Source: Chryseobacterium sp. T16E-39
GTDB taxonomy: Bacteria; Bacteroidota; Bacteroidia; Flavobacteriales; Weeksellaceae
Assembly: GCF_002216065.1 (NCBI RefSeq)
Contig: NZ_CP022282.1
Span: forward strand, 868,001 to 932,000
Length of the DNA: 64,000 nt
Reading direction: 5' to 3'
How positions within the stretch are numbered: the first letter of the stretch is position 1; each line of letters opens with the position of its first letter. Below the pieces are notes generated by a model. It saw only the letters and a program-made list of their open reading frames with translations, did not search any database and had not been told where the DNA came from. A program made the translations under genes and the position numbers. Below are positions 17,661 through 26,154 of the stretch, piece by piece.

Positions 17661-17686
17661 ATCACCTTTTCTGTGATCTAATTTTG
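17661..17686 (+). promoter_or_regulatory. Inverted repeat and -7 box of the AhpD-like gene
   Basis: ATCAC (17661-17665) and GTGAT (17673-17677) form a 5-7-5 inverted repeat. It directly precedes TAATTTTG (17679-17686), an exact -7 consensus. The position between the two divergent promoters fits a MocR binding site. Confidence 0.5.
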
Positions 17687-17752
17687 TACCATCAAAACAA
17701 TATAAAGTAGTTAAAGATAACTACTCACATTAATTAAATTAAAAATCTTGTT

Positions 17753-18201
17753 ATGAAAAAAGACTCGCATTGCAGAAATACCTGCCACAAGCTTATCAAT
17801 TGATGAAAGAAATGGATGATCTGATCAAAGAAGGAATTGATCCTTTACATCTTGAAATGATTAAAATCCGTGGTTCCCAATTAAACGGCTGTGCTTATTG
17901 CCTGAATAAACATATTACAGATGCTATACAACTGGGGGAAGATCCTCAGCGAATTCATGTTCTGAGTGCATGGCATGAAGCTAAAAACTGGTTTACCAAT
18001 GAGGAACAGATTATTTTACAGCTTACTGAAGAGATCACCTTAATAGGGGAGCATGGAATAAGTGATGATGTATATGATCGGGCTATAGAAGCTTTTGGTG
18101 AAGAAAAAACATCGCATTTAATATTGGCTGCTATCAGCATCAATAGCTGGAACCGAATCGGAGTAGGCCTTCAAATGCATCCAATAAAATATAAAGATTA
18201 A
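17753..18201 (+). pseudogene. Carboxymuconolactone decarboxylase/AhpD-like protein with broken or non-standard start
   Basis: The body (frame of 17755-18201) reads EKRLALQKYLPQAYQLMKEMDDL and carries the AhpD redox motif GCAYCLNKH, so this is an alkylhydroperoxidase-like CMD protein of about 148 residues. The family normally starts M-x-x-RLALQKYLP. Here the only suitable ATG (17753) is followed by six A's and runs out of frame after a few codons; one extra base in that A-run would give a perfect MKKRLALQ start. No other ATG is in frame; TTG at 17770 could start a shorter protein lacking about 7 residues. Sequencing error, slippage or a true indel are all possible. Acetyltransferase genes follow in the same direction. 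Confidence 0.7.
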
Positions 18202-18205
18202 TCCC

Positions 18206-18637
18206 ATGGAAGTAAAAGAAGCCAAAACAAGAGCAGAAATTGAGTTCTGTAAAGAAGTAATTCTTCAGTTCCGAACCAATTTAAGTGAAGACAACTATGT
18301 AGATCAGACTTTGGAAATGATGGCTGAAGAAGGATTTAAACTCCTTTATATTGCCAATGATCAGGATACAAAAGCAGTCGCATTTATCGGATACCGCCCA
18401 TTACAGATGTTAAGAACCGGTAAGATTATCTATATTGATGACCTGTTTACTTCTGAGGAATGCCGTGGTAAAGGATATGCTGGTATATTGCTTGATGAAG
18501 TTGCAAAAGAAGCAGAGATCACGAATATACAATCGATTCACCTGGATAGCGGATATATGCTTCATACAGCCCATCGTTTGTATTTGAATAAAGGCTATGT
18601 CCTTGCTTGTAACCATTTTGCTAAAAAAATATCTTAA
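18206..18637 (+). CDS. GNAT-family N-acetyltransferase
   Basis: 143-residue acetyl-CoA-dependent acetyltransferase of the Gcn5 type. The fold's core is visible as IIYIDDLFTSEECRGKGYAGILLDEVAKEA: strand beta4, the R/Q-x-x-G-x-G/A acetyl-CoA loop (CRGKGYAG) and helix alpha3. HLDSGYMLHTAHRLYLNKGYVLACNHFAK is the C-terminal Y-containing segment. The target amine is unknown. It starts 4 bp after the AhpD-like gene and is probably co-transcribed. Confidence 0.9.
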   Translation: MEVKEAKTRAEIEFCKEVILQFRTNLSEDNYVDQTLEMMAEEGFKLLYIANDQDTKAVAFIGYRPLQMLRTGKIIYIDDLFTSEECRGKGYAGILLDEVAKEAEITNIQSIHLDSGYMLHTAHRLYLNKGYVLACNHFAKKIS

Positions 18638-18664
18638 GAGATTGTATCTCATCAATAGAAAACA

Positions 18665-19072
18665 ATGATTACGTATCAGATAGAAGAAAAAATAAGCGTA
18701 GATGAGTTTACCCATGTTCTGATCAATTCCACTTTGGGAGAAAGACGCCCGGTAGATGAACCTGAAAGAATAGCTAAAATGCTCGAGCACGGCAACCTTA
18801 TTGCTACAGCAAGGGATAATGGGAAACTGGTGGGAATAGCCCGTTCCCTGACAGATTTCGTGTATTGTACCTATTTGTCTGATCTCGCTGTAGATGAGGC
18901 TTATCAGAAAATGGGAATTGGAAAAAAACTGATCCGGCTCACTAAAAAAGAAACCCCAAAAGCTAAATTGATTTTATTGTCCGCGCCCAAAGCAGTACAG
19001 TATTATCCTAAAATAGGGATGACCCAATGGGAACAATGCTATGTTTTAGATGATATTGATGCTTTACCATAA
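18665..19072 (+). CDS. GNAT-family N-acetyltransferase
   Basis: 135 residues. DNGKLVGIARSLTDFVYCTYLSDLAVDEAYQKMGIGKKLIRLTKKET contains the acetyl-CoA pyrophosphate loop (YQKMGIGKKL) of GNAT enzymes, followed by LILLSAPKAVQYYPKIGMTQWEQCYVL, the usual last strands. It belongs to the short YitI/YjcF-like group. It lies 27 bp after the other acetyltransferase gene and is likely in the same transcript. The substrate is unknown. Confidence 0.88.
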   Translation: MITYQIEEKISVDEFTHVLINSTLGERRPVDEPERIAKMLEHGNLIATARDNGKLVGIARSLTDFVYCTYLSDLAVDEAYQKMGIGKKLIRLTKKETPKAKLILLSAPKAVQYYPKIGMTQWEQCYVLDDIDALP

Positions 19073-19126
19073 TCCTGAACAAGCCTATTGATAGGGTATT
19101 AATAAATAATTGTAAAAAAATCATAT

Positions 19127-19156
19127 ACATTTCTTGAATAATCATTCAAGAAATGT
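19127..19156. promoter_or_regulatory. TetR operator 1: 13-bp inverted repeat
   Basis: ACATTTCTTGAAT (19127-19139) and ATTCAAGAAATGT (19144-19156) are exact inverted copies around AATC. The right arm abuts the -7 box of the TetR gene. The core TTGAATAATCATTCAA recurs with two changes at 19767-19782. Confidence 0.8.
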
Positions 19157-19163
19157 ATCTTTG
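19156..19163 (+). promoter_or_regulatory. -7 box of the TetR gene (TATCTTTG)
   Basis: Exact TAnnTTTG match seven bases before the ATG at 19171. Its first base is the last base of the operator palindrome, so bound repressor would cover the promoter. Confidence 0.65.
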
Positions 19164-19170
19164 CATTGTT

Positions 19171-19749
19171 ATGGCAAGAAATAAAGAATTTATATTAGAG
19201 GAAAAGCTTGAAAAAGCCAAAAATGTATTCTGGAAAAAAGGCTATGCTTCAACTTCAATGCAGGATCTGGTAGAAAATATCGGATTAAATCCTGGTAGTA
19301 TTTACGGAACTTTTGGGAATAAGCATGAATTGTTTCTTGATAGTCTGAAAGTGTATTGTAACGAATTGCTTATAGAATATAAAATGGCAGCCGACAGTGC
19401 ACCAGATTCGCCGTTGGCATCCCTAAAAGCCATTATTAAAAAAGCCATCGACTATTCTTTTACGTCTAATAAAGCCTGTATGGTTGTGAAAACATCATTT
19501 GAGCTGGCACCTGATGATGAAAAAGCTTTGGCTATTATCAAGCATCAGACAGATGGCCTGACTGGTATGATGACTGATATCATCAAAGCAGCACAGGAAG
19601 CCGGAGAAATCAATCCTGACAAAAATCCGGAGATCACTGCCGATTTTATCATCAGTAGCTTTGCCGGCTTCTGGCATTTACAAAACCTTTATAACAATAA
19701 AGAAAGAATCATACAGTTAAGCGAATTTTTGATCGAAAGCATTCAATAA
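19171..19749 (+). CDS. TetR/AcrR-family transcriptional regulator
   Basis: 192 residues from ATG 19171 (MARNKEFILEEKL), the usual first residues of this group; the upstream ATG at 19153 lies in the operator and promoter. The helix-turn-helix is AKNVFWKKGYASTSMQDLVENIGLNPGSIYGTFGNKHELFLDSLKVY. The C-terminal ligand domain resembles the NemR-like TetR_C_33 type, with FELAPDDEKALAIIKHQTDGL. An SDR gene and a DoxX gene follow, and matching palindromes precede this gene and the SDR gene, so it represses itself and them. Confidence 0.93.
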   Translation: MARNKEFILEEKLEKAKNVFWKKGYASTSMQDLVENIGLNPGSIYGTFGNKHELFLDSLKVYCNELLIEYKMAADSAPDSPLASLKAIIKKAIDYSFTSNKACMVVKTSFELAPDDEKALAIIKHQTDGLTGMMTDIIKAAQEAGEINPDKNPEITADFIISSFAGFWHLQNLYNNKERIIQLSEFLIESIQ

Positions 19750-19765
19750 AAAAATTTGTTCAATT

Positions 19766-19783
19766 ATTGAACGATCATTCAAT
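19766..19783. promoter_or_regulatory. TetR operator 2, before the SDR gene
   Basis: ATTGAACGATCATTCAAT is an imperfect palindrome whose core TTGAACGATCATTCAA differs from operator 1 (TTGAATAATCATTCAA) at two positions. It lies 23 bp before the SDR start codon. Confidence 0.7.
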
Positions 19784-19805
19784 AAAAATATTTTAAATAA
19801 AATTT

Positions 19806-20642
19806 ATGGAAAACAAACAAAAAGTATGGCTGGTTACCGGCGTATCGGGAGGGTTAGGTAAAGCGTTAGCTAATGCCATTCATCATTCAGGGGACATTAT
19901 CATTGGAAGTGTCCGAAAAGAAGAGGATAAAATTGCTTTTGAACAGGCTTTTCCTGATAGAAGTAAAGTCTTTATGCTGGATGTATCCGATAGCACACGT
20001 GTTGAAGCAATGGTAAAACAAGTCATTAATGAATATGGCCGTATTGATGTTTTAGTCAATAATGCAGGGTATGGTCTTTTCGGCCTGGTAGAAGAAGTAG
20101 ATGAGATAGAGCTCCGTAAACAACTGGATGTCAATTTAGTTGCTGTATGGAAAATGACACAAACTGTATTACCCTATATGCGAAAACAAAAGGCTGGTCA
20201 CATCATTCAGATTTCCTCCAGGGTAGGTATTCTGGCCGGAACAGGAAACGGCGCTTATACTGCAACTAAATTTGCCATAGAAGGAATGAGTGAGTCATTA
20301 GCCGCTGAAGTAGCTCCGTTTGGCATCAAGGTAACTTTAACTGAGCCAGGTCCTTTGCGTACTGATTTTTTTGGACGTTCTGTTCTATTTTCTGAAAAAG
20401 AAGTAGAAGATTATAAAGAACCTTTGGGAGATCTGCGGGAAAAATATAAATCCGTAAACGGAAACCAACCCGGAGATCCTTCAAAAGTAGCTGAAGCCAT
20501 TGTACAAATAGCAGCACTTGAAAACCCTCCATTCCGTTTGCCTCTTACAGCATCAACAATCGATGCTATCCAGCAAAAAATAAATGAATATCAAAAAGTT
20601 ATCACCGATTGGAAAGAACTTGCTTTAAGTATTGAATTTTAA
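19806..20642 (+). CDS. Short-chain dehydrogenase/reductase
   Basis: 278-residue NAD(P)-dependent classical SDR. The cofactor motif TGVSGGLGKALA begins near residue 12, NNAGYGLFG is the NNAG motif, and the catalytic residues are Ser in IISSRVG-like ISSRVG and YTATKFA (Y-x-x-x-K). The C-terminal part (GDPSKVAEAIVQIAALENPPFRLPL) is typical of the retinol-dehydrogenase-like group common in soil bacteria. It is under the TetR-type operator at 19766-19783 and is followed after 10 bp by a DoxX gene. The substrate is unknown. Confidence 0.93.
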   Translation: MENKQKVWLVTGVSGGLGKALANAIHHSGDIIIGSVRKEEDKIAFEQAFPDRSKVFMLDVSDSTRVEAMVKQVINEYGRIDVLVNNAGYGLFGLVEEVDEIELRKQLDVNLVAVWKMTQTVLPYMRKQKAGHIIQISSRVGILAGTGNGAYTATKFAIEGMSESLAAEVAPFGIKVTLTEPGPLRTDFFGRSVLFSEKEVEDYKEPLGDLREKYKSVNGNQPGDPSKVAEAIVQIAALENPPFRLPLTASTIDAIQQKINEYQKVITDWKELALSIEF

Positions 20643-20652
20643 AAAACAGACT

Positions 20653-21063
20653 ATGAAATTAAATTTAAACCGGATATTCTATTGGATATCATTTGCATGG
20701 TACATATATATTATCGGACCTGCAGCCGTAAAAAAAATTATTCAATGGCAACCGATGATGGACAGCATGCAATCTCTGGGCTTTGATAAAAACTGGACCA
20801 TTGGAATTGGAGTGTTGGAAACCATTGGAGTTCTCATTGTATTGGCTGGACTTCTTAAACCATCTTTGCGTACTCTGGGTGTTCTATTTCTTTTCCCGTT
20901 TGCAATTGGAGCATTTACAGCGCATATGGCACATCAGGAATACCATCATTTTTATAATTCATTAATCATGTGCATATTATCTGCTGTACTATTGCTATTA
21001 GATAAAAGAATAAAAATAAACACTTCTGAAAATGAAAACACCATAGTATCATCCTCCAACTAA
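20653..21063 (+). CDS. DoxX-like membrane protein
   Basis: 136 residues from ATG 20653 (MKLNLNRIFYWISFAWYIYIIGPAAVKKI); a start seven codons upstream would overlap the SDR gene and is not favoured. Four hydrophobic helices are seen, with the DoxX-type loop KKIIQWQPMMDSMQSLGFDKNWTIGIGVLETIGVLIVL and FAIGAFTAHMAHQEYHHF. DoxX-like proteins are membrane partners of oxidoreductases or detoxifying systems; the precise role is unknown. Ten base pairs after the SDR gene, so very probably in the same operon. Confidence 0.85.
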   Translation: MKLNLNRIFYWISFAWYIYIIGPAAVKKIIQWQPMMDSMQSLGFDKNWTIGIGVLETIGVLIVLAGLLKPSLRTLGVLFLFPFAIGAFTAHMAHQEYHHFYNSLIMCILSAVLLLLDKRIKINTSENENTIVSSSN

Positions 21064-21194
21064 TCCCATAGCAATTTCTAAAATAGAATCAGACTAAAAA
21101 AAAACTATGTTTCTTATAGTGTTAATATATCGTAATGTTCTTTTAGTATTTCTTTTTTTGGGGTAACTTAGTGTATATAATAAAAATATTGGCA

Positions 21195-23966
21195 ATGAGT
21201 ACCCAAAACGCAAAATCTGTACAAGAACTTATTATTAATGGAAAAACTTATCATTATAGTTCTTTAAAAAATCTTCCGCAAACTGTGGATCACCTCCCAT
21301 TCAGCATTCGTATTCTCTTGGAGAATGTACTCAGGAATTATGATGGCTTTGGTATTACTGATGAACATATAGATACCTTATTACAATGGACACCCGCTCC
21401 TAATGATAAGGATATTCCATTCAAACCTGCGAGGATTCTGATGCAGGATTTTACAGGAGTCCCTGCGGTGGTAGATATGGCTTCTTTAAGAGCTGAATTT
21501 GTACGGCAGGGGAAGGACGGTCAGAAGATCAATCCGGCGATTCCTGTAGATCTGGTTATAGACCATTCTGTGCAGGTCGATTATTTTGGGACCGATTACG
21601 CTTATGACAGAAATGTAGAATTAGAATTTGACAGGAATAAAGAACGATATGAAGTTTTAAAATGGGCACAACACGGCCTGAATAATTTTACCGTGGTTCC
21701 TCCCGGAATGGGAATATGCCATCAGGTCAATCTGGAATATTTAGCAAAAGGAGTGGTCAGCAAAGACGGGTGGCTCTTCCCGGATACATTGGTAGGAACC
21801 GATTCACACACGCCAATGGTGAACGGAATCGGTGTAATTGCCTGGGGTGTCGGAGGTATAGAGGCTGAAGCTGCCATGCTGGGACAGCCTATTTTCTTTA
21901 CATGTCCTGAAGTAGTAGGCTTAAAACTGACAGGGAAGATTCCTGATCACTGTACTGCTACAGATATGGTGCTTTCAATTACCAAAATTTTAAGAGATAA
22001 AGGGGTAGTAGGGAAGTTTGTAGAAGTTTTTGGTGATGGATTGGATCATTTAACGGTAACAGACCGTGCAACGATTTCCAATATGTCACCGGAGTTTGGA
22101 TGTACCGTTACCTATTTCCCTATTGATGCACGAACGCTGGAGTATATGCATTCCACCAATCGTTCTCCTGAACAGATCAAAATTGTTGAAGAATATTGCA
22201 AAGAAAATCTTCTTTGGAGAACAGGAAAAGAAGAAATCATATACTCTTCCGTAGCAGAGCTTGATTTATCAACTCTGGAACCTACACTATCCGGTCCTAA
22301 ACGTCCGCAAGATAAAATTTTAGTTAAAGACCTTAGCCAGAGATTTTCAGAAGTGTTAAAGGATGAGCATCACCGTACCTATGAACCCATTTCTAAAAGA
22401 ACAGAATATGCCTGGTTATCTGATGGCGGATCCGGAACAGAATTTACTTTTGGGAAAGTCCCTATTGAAGGGGAGCTGCATTCAGAAGTCGTTCAGGATT
22501 CTTTACGAACCGTGAGAATTAAACAAAATAATTCAGAATATGTTTTAAGCGACGGAAGTATTGTGATCGCAGCCATTACAAGCTGCACCAATACCTCTAA
22601 TCCTGCTGTTATGGTAGGTGCAGGACTCTTAGCCCGAAATGCTATAGAAAAAGGGTTAAGAACAAAAAGCTGGGTAAAAACCTCTCTCGCTCCGGGTTCT
22701 AAAGTCGTTACCAAATATCTGGAGAGATCAGGTCTTAATACAGACCTTGAAGCACTTCGCTTTCATACGGTAGGATATGGCTGTACTTCCTGTATCGGAA
22801 ATTCTGGACCTCTTCCTCCTGCGATTGCAACAGCCGTTGATAACGGAGAATTAGTAGTAGCTTCAGTACTATCCGGAAACAGAAATTTTGAGGCCCGTGT
22901 ACATCCGCAAGTGAAAATGAATTTCTTAATGTCTCCTATGCTGGTCGTAGCTTATGCTTTGGTAGGACATGTGGACATTAATTTAATTACAGACCCTCTG
23001 GATTATGATCCAAATGGACAGCCTGTTTATTTAAAAGACATCTGGCCTTCAAGAGACGAGATCCAAAACACAATTAATGAATGCATGAAGCAGGATGATT
23101 TTGAAGAAGTGTATAATGTTATTTTTGATGGTTCTGAGGACTGGCAGGACTTAGAAGTCAATTTAGATCAGAATTTTGAATGGAATAAAGATTCAACCTA
23201 CATCAAAGAAGCTCCGTTTTTTGAAAATATCAAAGCTGAGCCGGATGCGGTAACCGATATAAAAAATGCAAAAGTTCTTTTATATCTTGGAGATTCTGTA
23301 ACGACCGATCACATTTCGCCTGCCGGATCATTTAAAGAAGATTCTGCCGCAGGAAGCTATTTAAAAAATAACAATGTGAACAAAATGGACTTTAACTCTT
23401 ACGGATCCAGAAGAGGAAATCATGAAGTGATGATGCGTGGAACTTTTGCCAACGTAAGGATAAAAAATAAAATTGCGGATAAAGAAGGAGGGTATAGCCG
23501 TTACTTACCAACCGGAGAAGTGAAAACAGTTTTTGATACGGCTATGCAGTACCGTGATGATCAGACTCCATTGATTGTTCTGGCAGGTAAAGAATATGGT
23601 TCCGGATCTTCCCGTGACTGGGCGGCAAAAGGTACTTTTCTATTGGGCGTAAGAGCTGTCATTGCCGAAAGCTTCGAACGGATCCACAGAAGTAATCTGG
23701 TGGGAATGGGTGTTGTTCCTTTGGTTTTCAATGACGGGGAAAGTGCCTTACTATTAGGATTAGATGGTACGGAAACCTATACCATTACCGGTTTGGAAGA
23801 GAATTTAGTTCCGCATAAAATGCTGAATGTAACAGCGGTTCACCCATCCGGAAAAGAAACGGTATTTACGGTTAAAGCCAGACTGGATTCCGCAATAGAA
23901 ATCGAATACTATAAAAATCAGGGGATTTTACAATATGTTCTACGGGACTATCTGAAAAACAATTAA
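21195..23966 (+). CDS. acnA: Aconitate hydratase (AcnA/IRP1 type)
   Basis: 923 residues from ATG 21195 (MSTQNAKSVQELIING); the GTG at 21171 adds eight residues unlike the family. It isomerises citrate to isocitrate in the TCA cycle using a [4Fe-4S] cluster. The cluster ligands are in TSCTNTSNP and GYGCTSCIGNSGPLP. DFTGVPAVVDMASLR, VGTDSHTPMVNGIGVIAWGVGGIEAEAAMLGQP and the swivel-domain signatures GDSVTTDHISPAGSF and GKEYGSGSSRDWAAKG are all present. The length is that of the AcnA group (~890-930), not AcnB. Monocistronic or followed by the Nudix gene 26 bp on. Confidence 0.97.
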   Translation: MSTQNAKSVQELIINGKTYHYSSLKNLPQTVDHLPFSIRILLENVLRNYDGFGITDEHIDTLLQWTPAPNDKDIPFKPARILMQDFTGVPAVVDMASLRAEFVRQGKDGQKINPAIPVDLVIDHSVQVDYFGTDYAYDRNVELEFDRNKERYEVLKWAQHGLNNFTVVPPGMGICHQVNLEYLAKGVVSKDGWLFPDTLVGTDSHTPMVNGIGVIAWGVGGIEAEAAMLGQPIFFTCPEVVGLKLTGKIPDHCTATDMVLSITKILRDKGVVGKFVEVFGDGLDHLTVTDRATISNMSPEFGCTVTYFPIDARTLEYMHSTNRSPEQIKIVEEYCKENLLWRTGKEEIIYSSVAELDLSTLEPTLSGPKRPQDKILVKDLSQRFSEVLKDEHHRTYEPISKRTEYAWLSDGGSGTEFTFGKVPIEGELHSEVVQDSLRTVRIKQNNSEYVLSDGSIVIAAITSCTNTSNPAVMVGAGLLARNAIEKGLRTKSWVKTSLAPGSKVVTKYLERSGLNTDLEALRFHTVGYGCTSCIGNSGPLPPAIATAVDNGELVVASVLSGNRNFEARVHPQVKMNFLMSPMLVVAYALVGHVDINLITDPLDYDPNGQPVYLKDIWPSRDEIQNTINECMKQDDFEEVYNVIFDGSEDWQDLEVNLDQNFEWNKDSTYIKEAPFFENIKAEPDAVTDIKNAKVLLYLGDSVTTDHISPAGSFKEDSAAGSYLKNNNVNKMDFNSYGSRRGNHEVMMRGTFANVRIKNKIADKEGGYSRYLPTGEVKTVFDTAMQYRDDQTPLIVLAGKEYGSGSSRDWAAKGTFLLGVRAVIAESFERIHRSNLVGMGVVPLVFNDGESALLLGLDGTETYTITGLEENLVPHKMLNVTAVHPSGKETVFTVKARLDSAIEIEYYKNQGILQYVLRDYLKNN

Positions 23967-23992
23967 TTTTTTAGGATCAGGACTACACGTTT

Positions 23993-24451
23993 ATGAAAAT
24001 AAGTGCAGGCATCTTACTGTTTAAAAAAGAAAAAAATAATCTGTTTTATTTTTTGGTTCACCCGGGAGGTCCCTTCTGGAAGAACAAGGACAGTGGTGCC
24101 TGGTCCATTCCTAAAGGAGAAATAGAACCTGATGAAGATCCGTTGAAACGTGCGCTCATAGAATTTACAGAAGAAACCGGACAAACCCTTAAAGGAGAAT
24201 TTATTGAATTATCTCCGATCCTGCAGAAAGGAGGCAAAACAGTATATGCCTGGGCCGTAGAAGGGGATATTGAAACCTCACAGCTTTTCAGCAATTCTGT
24301 ACAGATAGAATGGCCACCCAGATCAGGAAAACTGATTGAAATACCCGAAGTGGATCAATGGGAATGGTTTGATGCTGATGAAGCAAAAATCCGTATTAAT
24401 ACAGCGCAAATAGCCTTGTTATCCGAACTGGAAGATCTGTTGCGAAAATAG
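23993..24451 (+). CDS. Nudix hydrolase
   Basis: 152 residues. The Nudix box is GEIEPDEDPLKRALIEFTEETG: Gly, the first Glu and the EFTEETG helix with catalytic Glu residues are present, but the Arg before EF (consensus R-E-U-x-E-E) is Ile. It starts KISAGILLFKKEKNNLFYFLVHPGGPFWKNKDSGAWSIPKGE, typical of the AP4A-hydrolase/MutT-like group with PRSGKLIEIPEVDQWEWFDADEAK at the C-terminus. It hydrolyses some nucleoside diphosphate derivative, unknown here. It begins 26 bp after aconitase and ends 5 bp from the convergent AlkB-like gene. Confidence 0.9.
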   Translation: MKISAGILLFKKEKNNLFYFLVHPGGPFWKNKDSGAWSIPKGEIEPDEDPLKRALIEFTEETGQTLKGEFIELSPILQKGGKTVYAWAVEGDIETSQLFSNSVQIEWPPRSGKLIEIPEVDQWEWFDADEAKIRINTAQIALLSELEDLLRK

Positions 24452-24456
24452 ATATA

Positions 24457-25068
24457 TCACAATTCTTTAATTAAACGAAAAGTAAGATTAATCCGCGGCT
24501 GCATTGGCTTTACCGATTTAGCGATCCGATGTTCCCAATGAAGCTGAAGATTACCTTTCATAATTAAAAGAGAACCATGGGAAAGAGGTAAGCTGTACTT
24601 CAGTTGATGATCATCCACTTTCCGGAAATCAAAATTTCTTACCTGCCCTAAACTTACAGAAGCAATCACAGGTCTGTTACCAAATCTACTGTCTCTGTCC
24701 CGATGCCACGCAACAGAATCATTGCCGTTTCGGTATAAGTTTAATAATACTGAATTAAATGCATACCCTGAAGTTTCTTCTAAACGCTTCTTTAATGCCA
24801 GCAGTTCAGGAATCCATGGGTTCACCACAACCCGGGTGCCGCTCAACTGATAGGATTTATCTTCATCCCCATACCATGCAGTCAGGCGTGGTGTCAAAAC
24901 TTCTTTGTCGTACATTTTCTGAGTGGTCTGTATCCATGGAGCAGTTTCCATCAAAAACTCTTTAAGCGCTGTTGCTTCCTGTTCTGACAGAAAACCATCT
25001 GTATATTCCAATAACTCGTGTGGAAACTGATAAGATTCGTCTGCATCAAATAAACTAAGCTGATCCAT
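24457..25068 (-). CDS. AlkB-like 2-oxoglutarate/Fe(II) DNA-repair dioxygenase with N-terminal clamp-binding motif
   Basis: 203-residue AlkB-family enzyme that oxidatively removes alkyl lesions from DNA bases. The Fe(II) ligands are His122 and Asp124 (WHRDRD) and His180 (WEHR); the 2-oxoglutarate contacts are Arg192 and Arg198 (PRINLTFR). RLTAWYGDEDKSYQLSG and NSVLLNLYRNGNDSVAWH are the usual substrate-lid and jelly-roll segments, closest to the ALKBH2/ALKBH3-like bacterial group. Unusually, residues 3-7 read QLSLF, the consensus beta-sliding-clamp-binding pentapeptide. It lies beside a mutagenesis cassette. A terminator separates it from the gene upstream. Confidence 0.93.
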   Translation of the reverse strand: MDQLSLFDADESYQFPHELLEYTDGFLSEQEATALKEFLMETAPWIQTTQKMYDKEVLTPRLTAWYGDEDKSYQLSGTRVVVNPWIPELLALKKRLEETSGYAFNSVLLNLYRNGNDSVAWHRDRDSRFGNRPVIASVSLGQVRNFDFRKVDDHQLKYSLPLSHGSLLIMKGNLQLHWEHRIAKSVKPMQPRINLTFRLIKEL

Positions 25069-25084
25069 TATAAGAAATCAAAAA

Positions 25085-25126
25085 AAATATCCTTTACTTA
25101 TCTATTGTATTTTCAGTAAAGGATAT
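25085..25126 (-). terminator. Terminator after the 56-residue membrane-protein gene
   Basis: AATATCCTTTACT (25085-25097) and AGTAAAGGATATT (25114-25126) form a perfect 13-bp stem with a 16-nt loop. Read on the minus strand, the hairpin is followed by a T-run, so it ends the small gene's transcript before the AlkB-like gene. Confidence 0.8.
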
Positions 25127-25142
25127 TCATTATTTTAAAACG

Positions 25143-25325
<183 letters not shown>

Positions 25326-25383
25326 TTAAGTGATTTATATAAATACTAGCATATTTTATGCCTTTTAAATCAAAAAAGAACGT

Positions 25384-26154
25384 TTATTTTTTTGAAAATT
25401 TATAATCCAGTGCTTTTATTTCCTTGCGTAACTCTAAAAACATCTCTTTCACATTCTGAGTATCTCCCTCATTTTCAAACTCCTGCATAGAGACACTGCA
25501 AGCATATTCCCAGATCTCCAGCAGGTCATTGGCAAGGATATCATAAGGCTCATAAAAAGAGTTATCCGCAGCTACATGAATTGTATTTTCTTTTCTGGAT
25601 TTAAACCTTTTGTAGGTAATACCATCATTCAGTGTTACGAAAACATACGTTTTATCAGCTTTGAGATCCTCTGTTTTTTCAATATACTTTCCGACAATAT
25701 AGGAACCATCTTTAAAGGGCGGCATAGAATCTCCTTCTACAGGAAAAGCCCGGTATTTCCCATTTGTAAGAAAGGGAAGTGAGATATTCTGAAGACTTTC
25801 AATATAGCCGGGATCAGTATATCCTGACAGATATCCCATCGATGCTTTCTGAGGAATAATTTCAATGCTGTTATTTCCTGTCTGATCTACCACAACAGGA
25901 AGTACAATCCGGTTGTCCGGAAGATTAACGATATCATCTAAAGGATATTTTCTGAGATCTATAGTGACCATCAGATCAATACTTATCCTGTAATACCGGG
26001 ACATTTTAATCAATAACTCTATCGGAGGCTGGGAAGCACCATCCTCATATTTGGCATATCGGCCACGGGTAATCAACAATTGATCCGCTACCGCTTGTTG
26101 AGATAATTTTAATTGATATCTCAGATACCTTATATTTTCTGCTAAAATTGACAT
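25384..26154 (-). CDS. XRE-S24 repressor (LexA/CI-like, self-cleaving)
   Basis: 256 residues. Residues 6-60 are a helix-turn-helix of the XRE type (LRYQLKLSQQAVADQLLITRGRYAKYEDG). Residues 85-220 are a peptidase S24 domain with the catalytic Ser143 (VEGDSMPP) and Lys182 (ITYKRF). The cleavage region would be near KASMGYLSGY (103-112), which lacks the classical Ala-Gly. A C-terminal coiled tail (EGDTQNVKEMFLELRKEIKALDYKF) is extra. It is divergent from dinB with palindromes between them, so it acts as the damage-sensitive repressor of the mutagenesis cassette. Direct homology to LexA itself is weaker than to phage-like repressors. Confidence 0.92.
   Translation of the reverse strand: MSILAENIRYLRYQLKLSQQAVADQLLITRGRYAKYEDGASQPPIELLIKMSRYYRISIDLMVTIDLRKYPLDDIVNLPDNRIVLPVVVDQTGNNSIEIIPQKASMGYLSGYTDPGYIESLQNISLPFLTNGKYRAFPVEGDSMPPFKDGSYIVGKYIEKTEDLKADKTYVFVTLNDGITYKRFKSRKENTIHVAADNSFYEPYDILANDLLEIWEYACSVSMQEFENEGDTQNVKEMFLELRKEIKALDYKFSKK

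Noticed and set aside
19153..19170. Upstream ATG of the TetR gene
   Set aside because: It lies inside the operator and before the -7 box, so it would not be transcribed.
21171..21194. GTG start for aconitase at 21171
   Set aside because: The eight extra residues (MYIIKILA) do not resemble the family; ATG 21195 gives the normal MSTQNAKSVQEL start.
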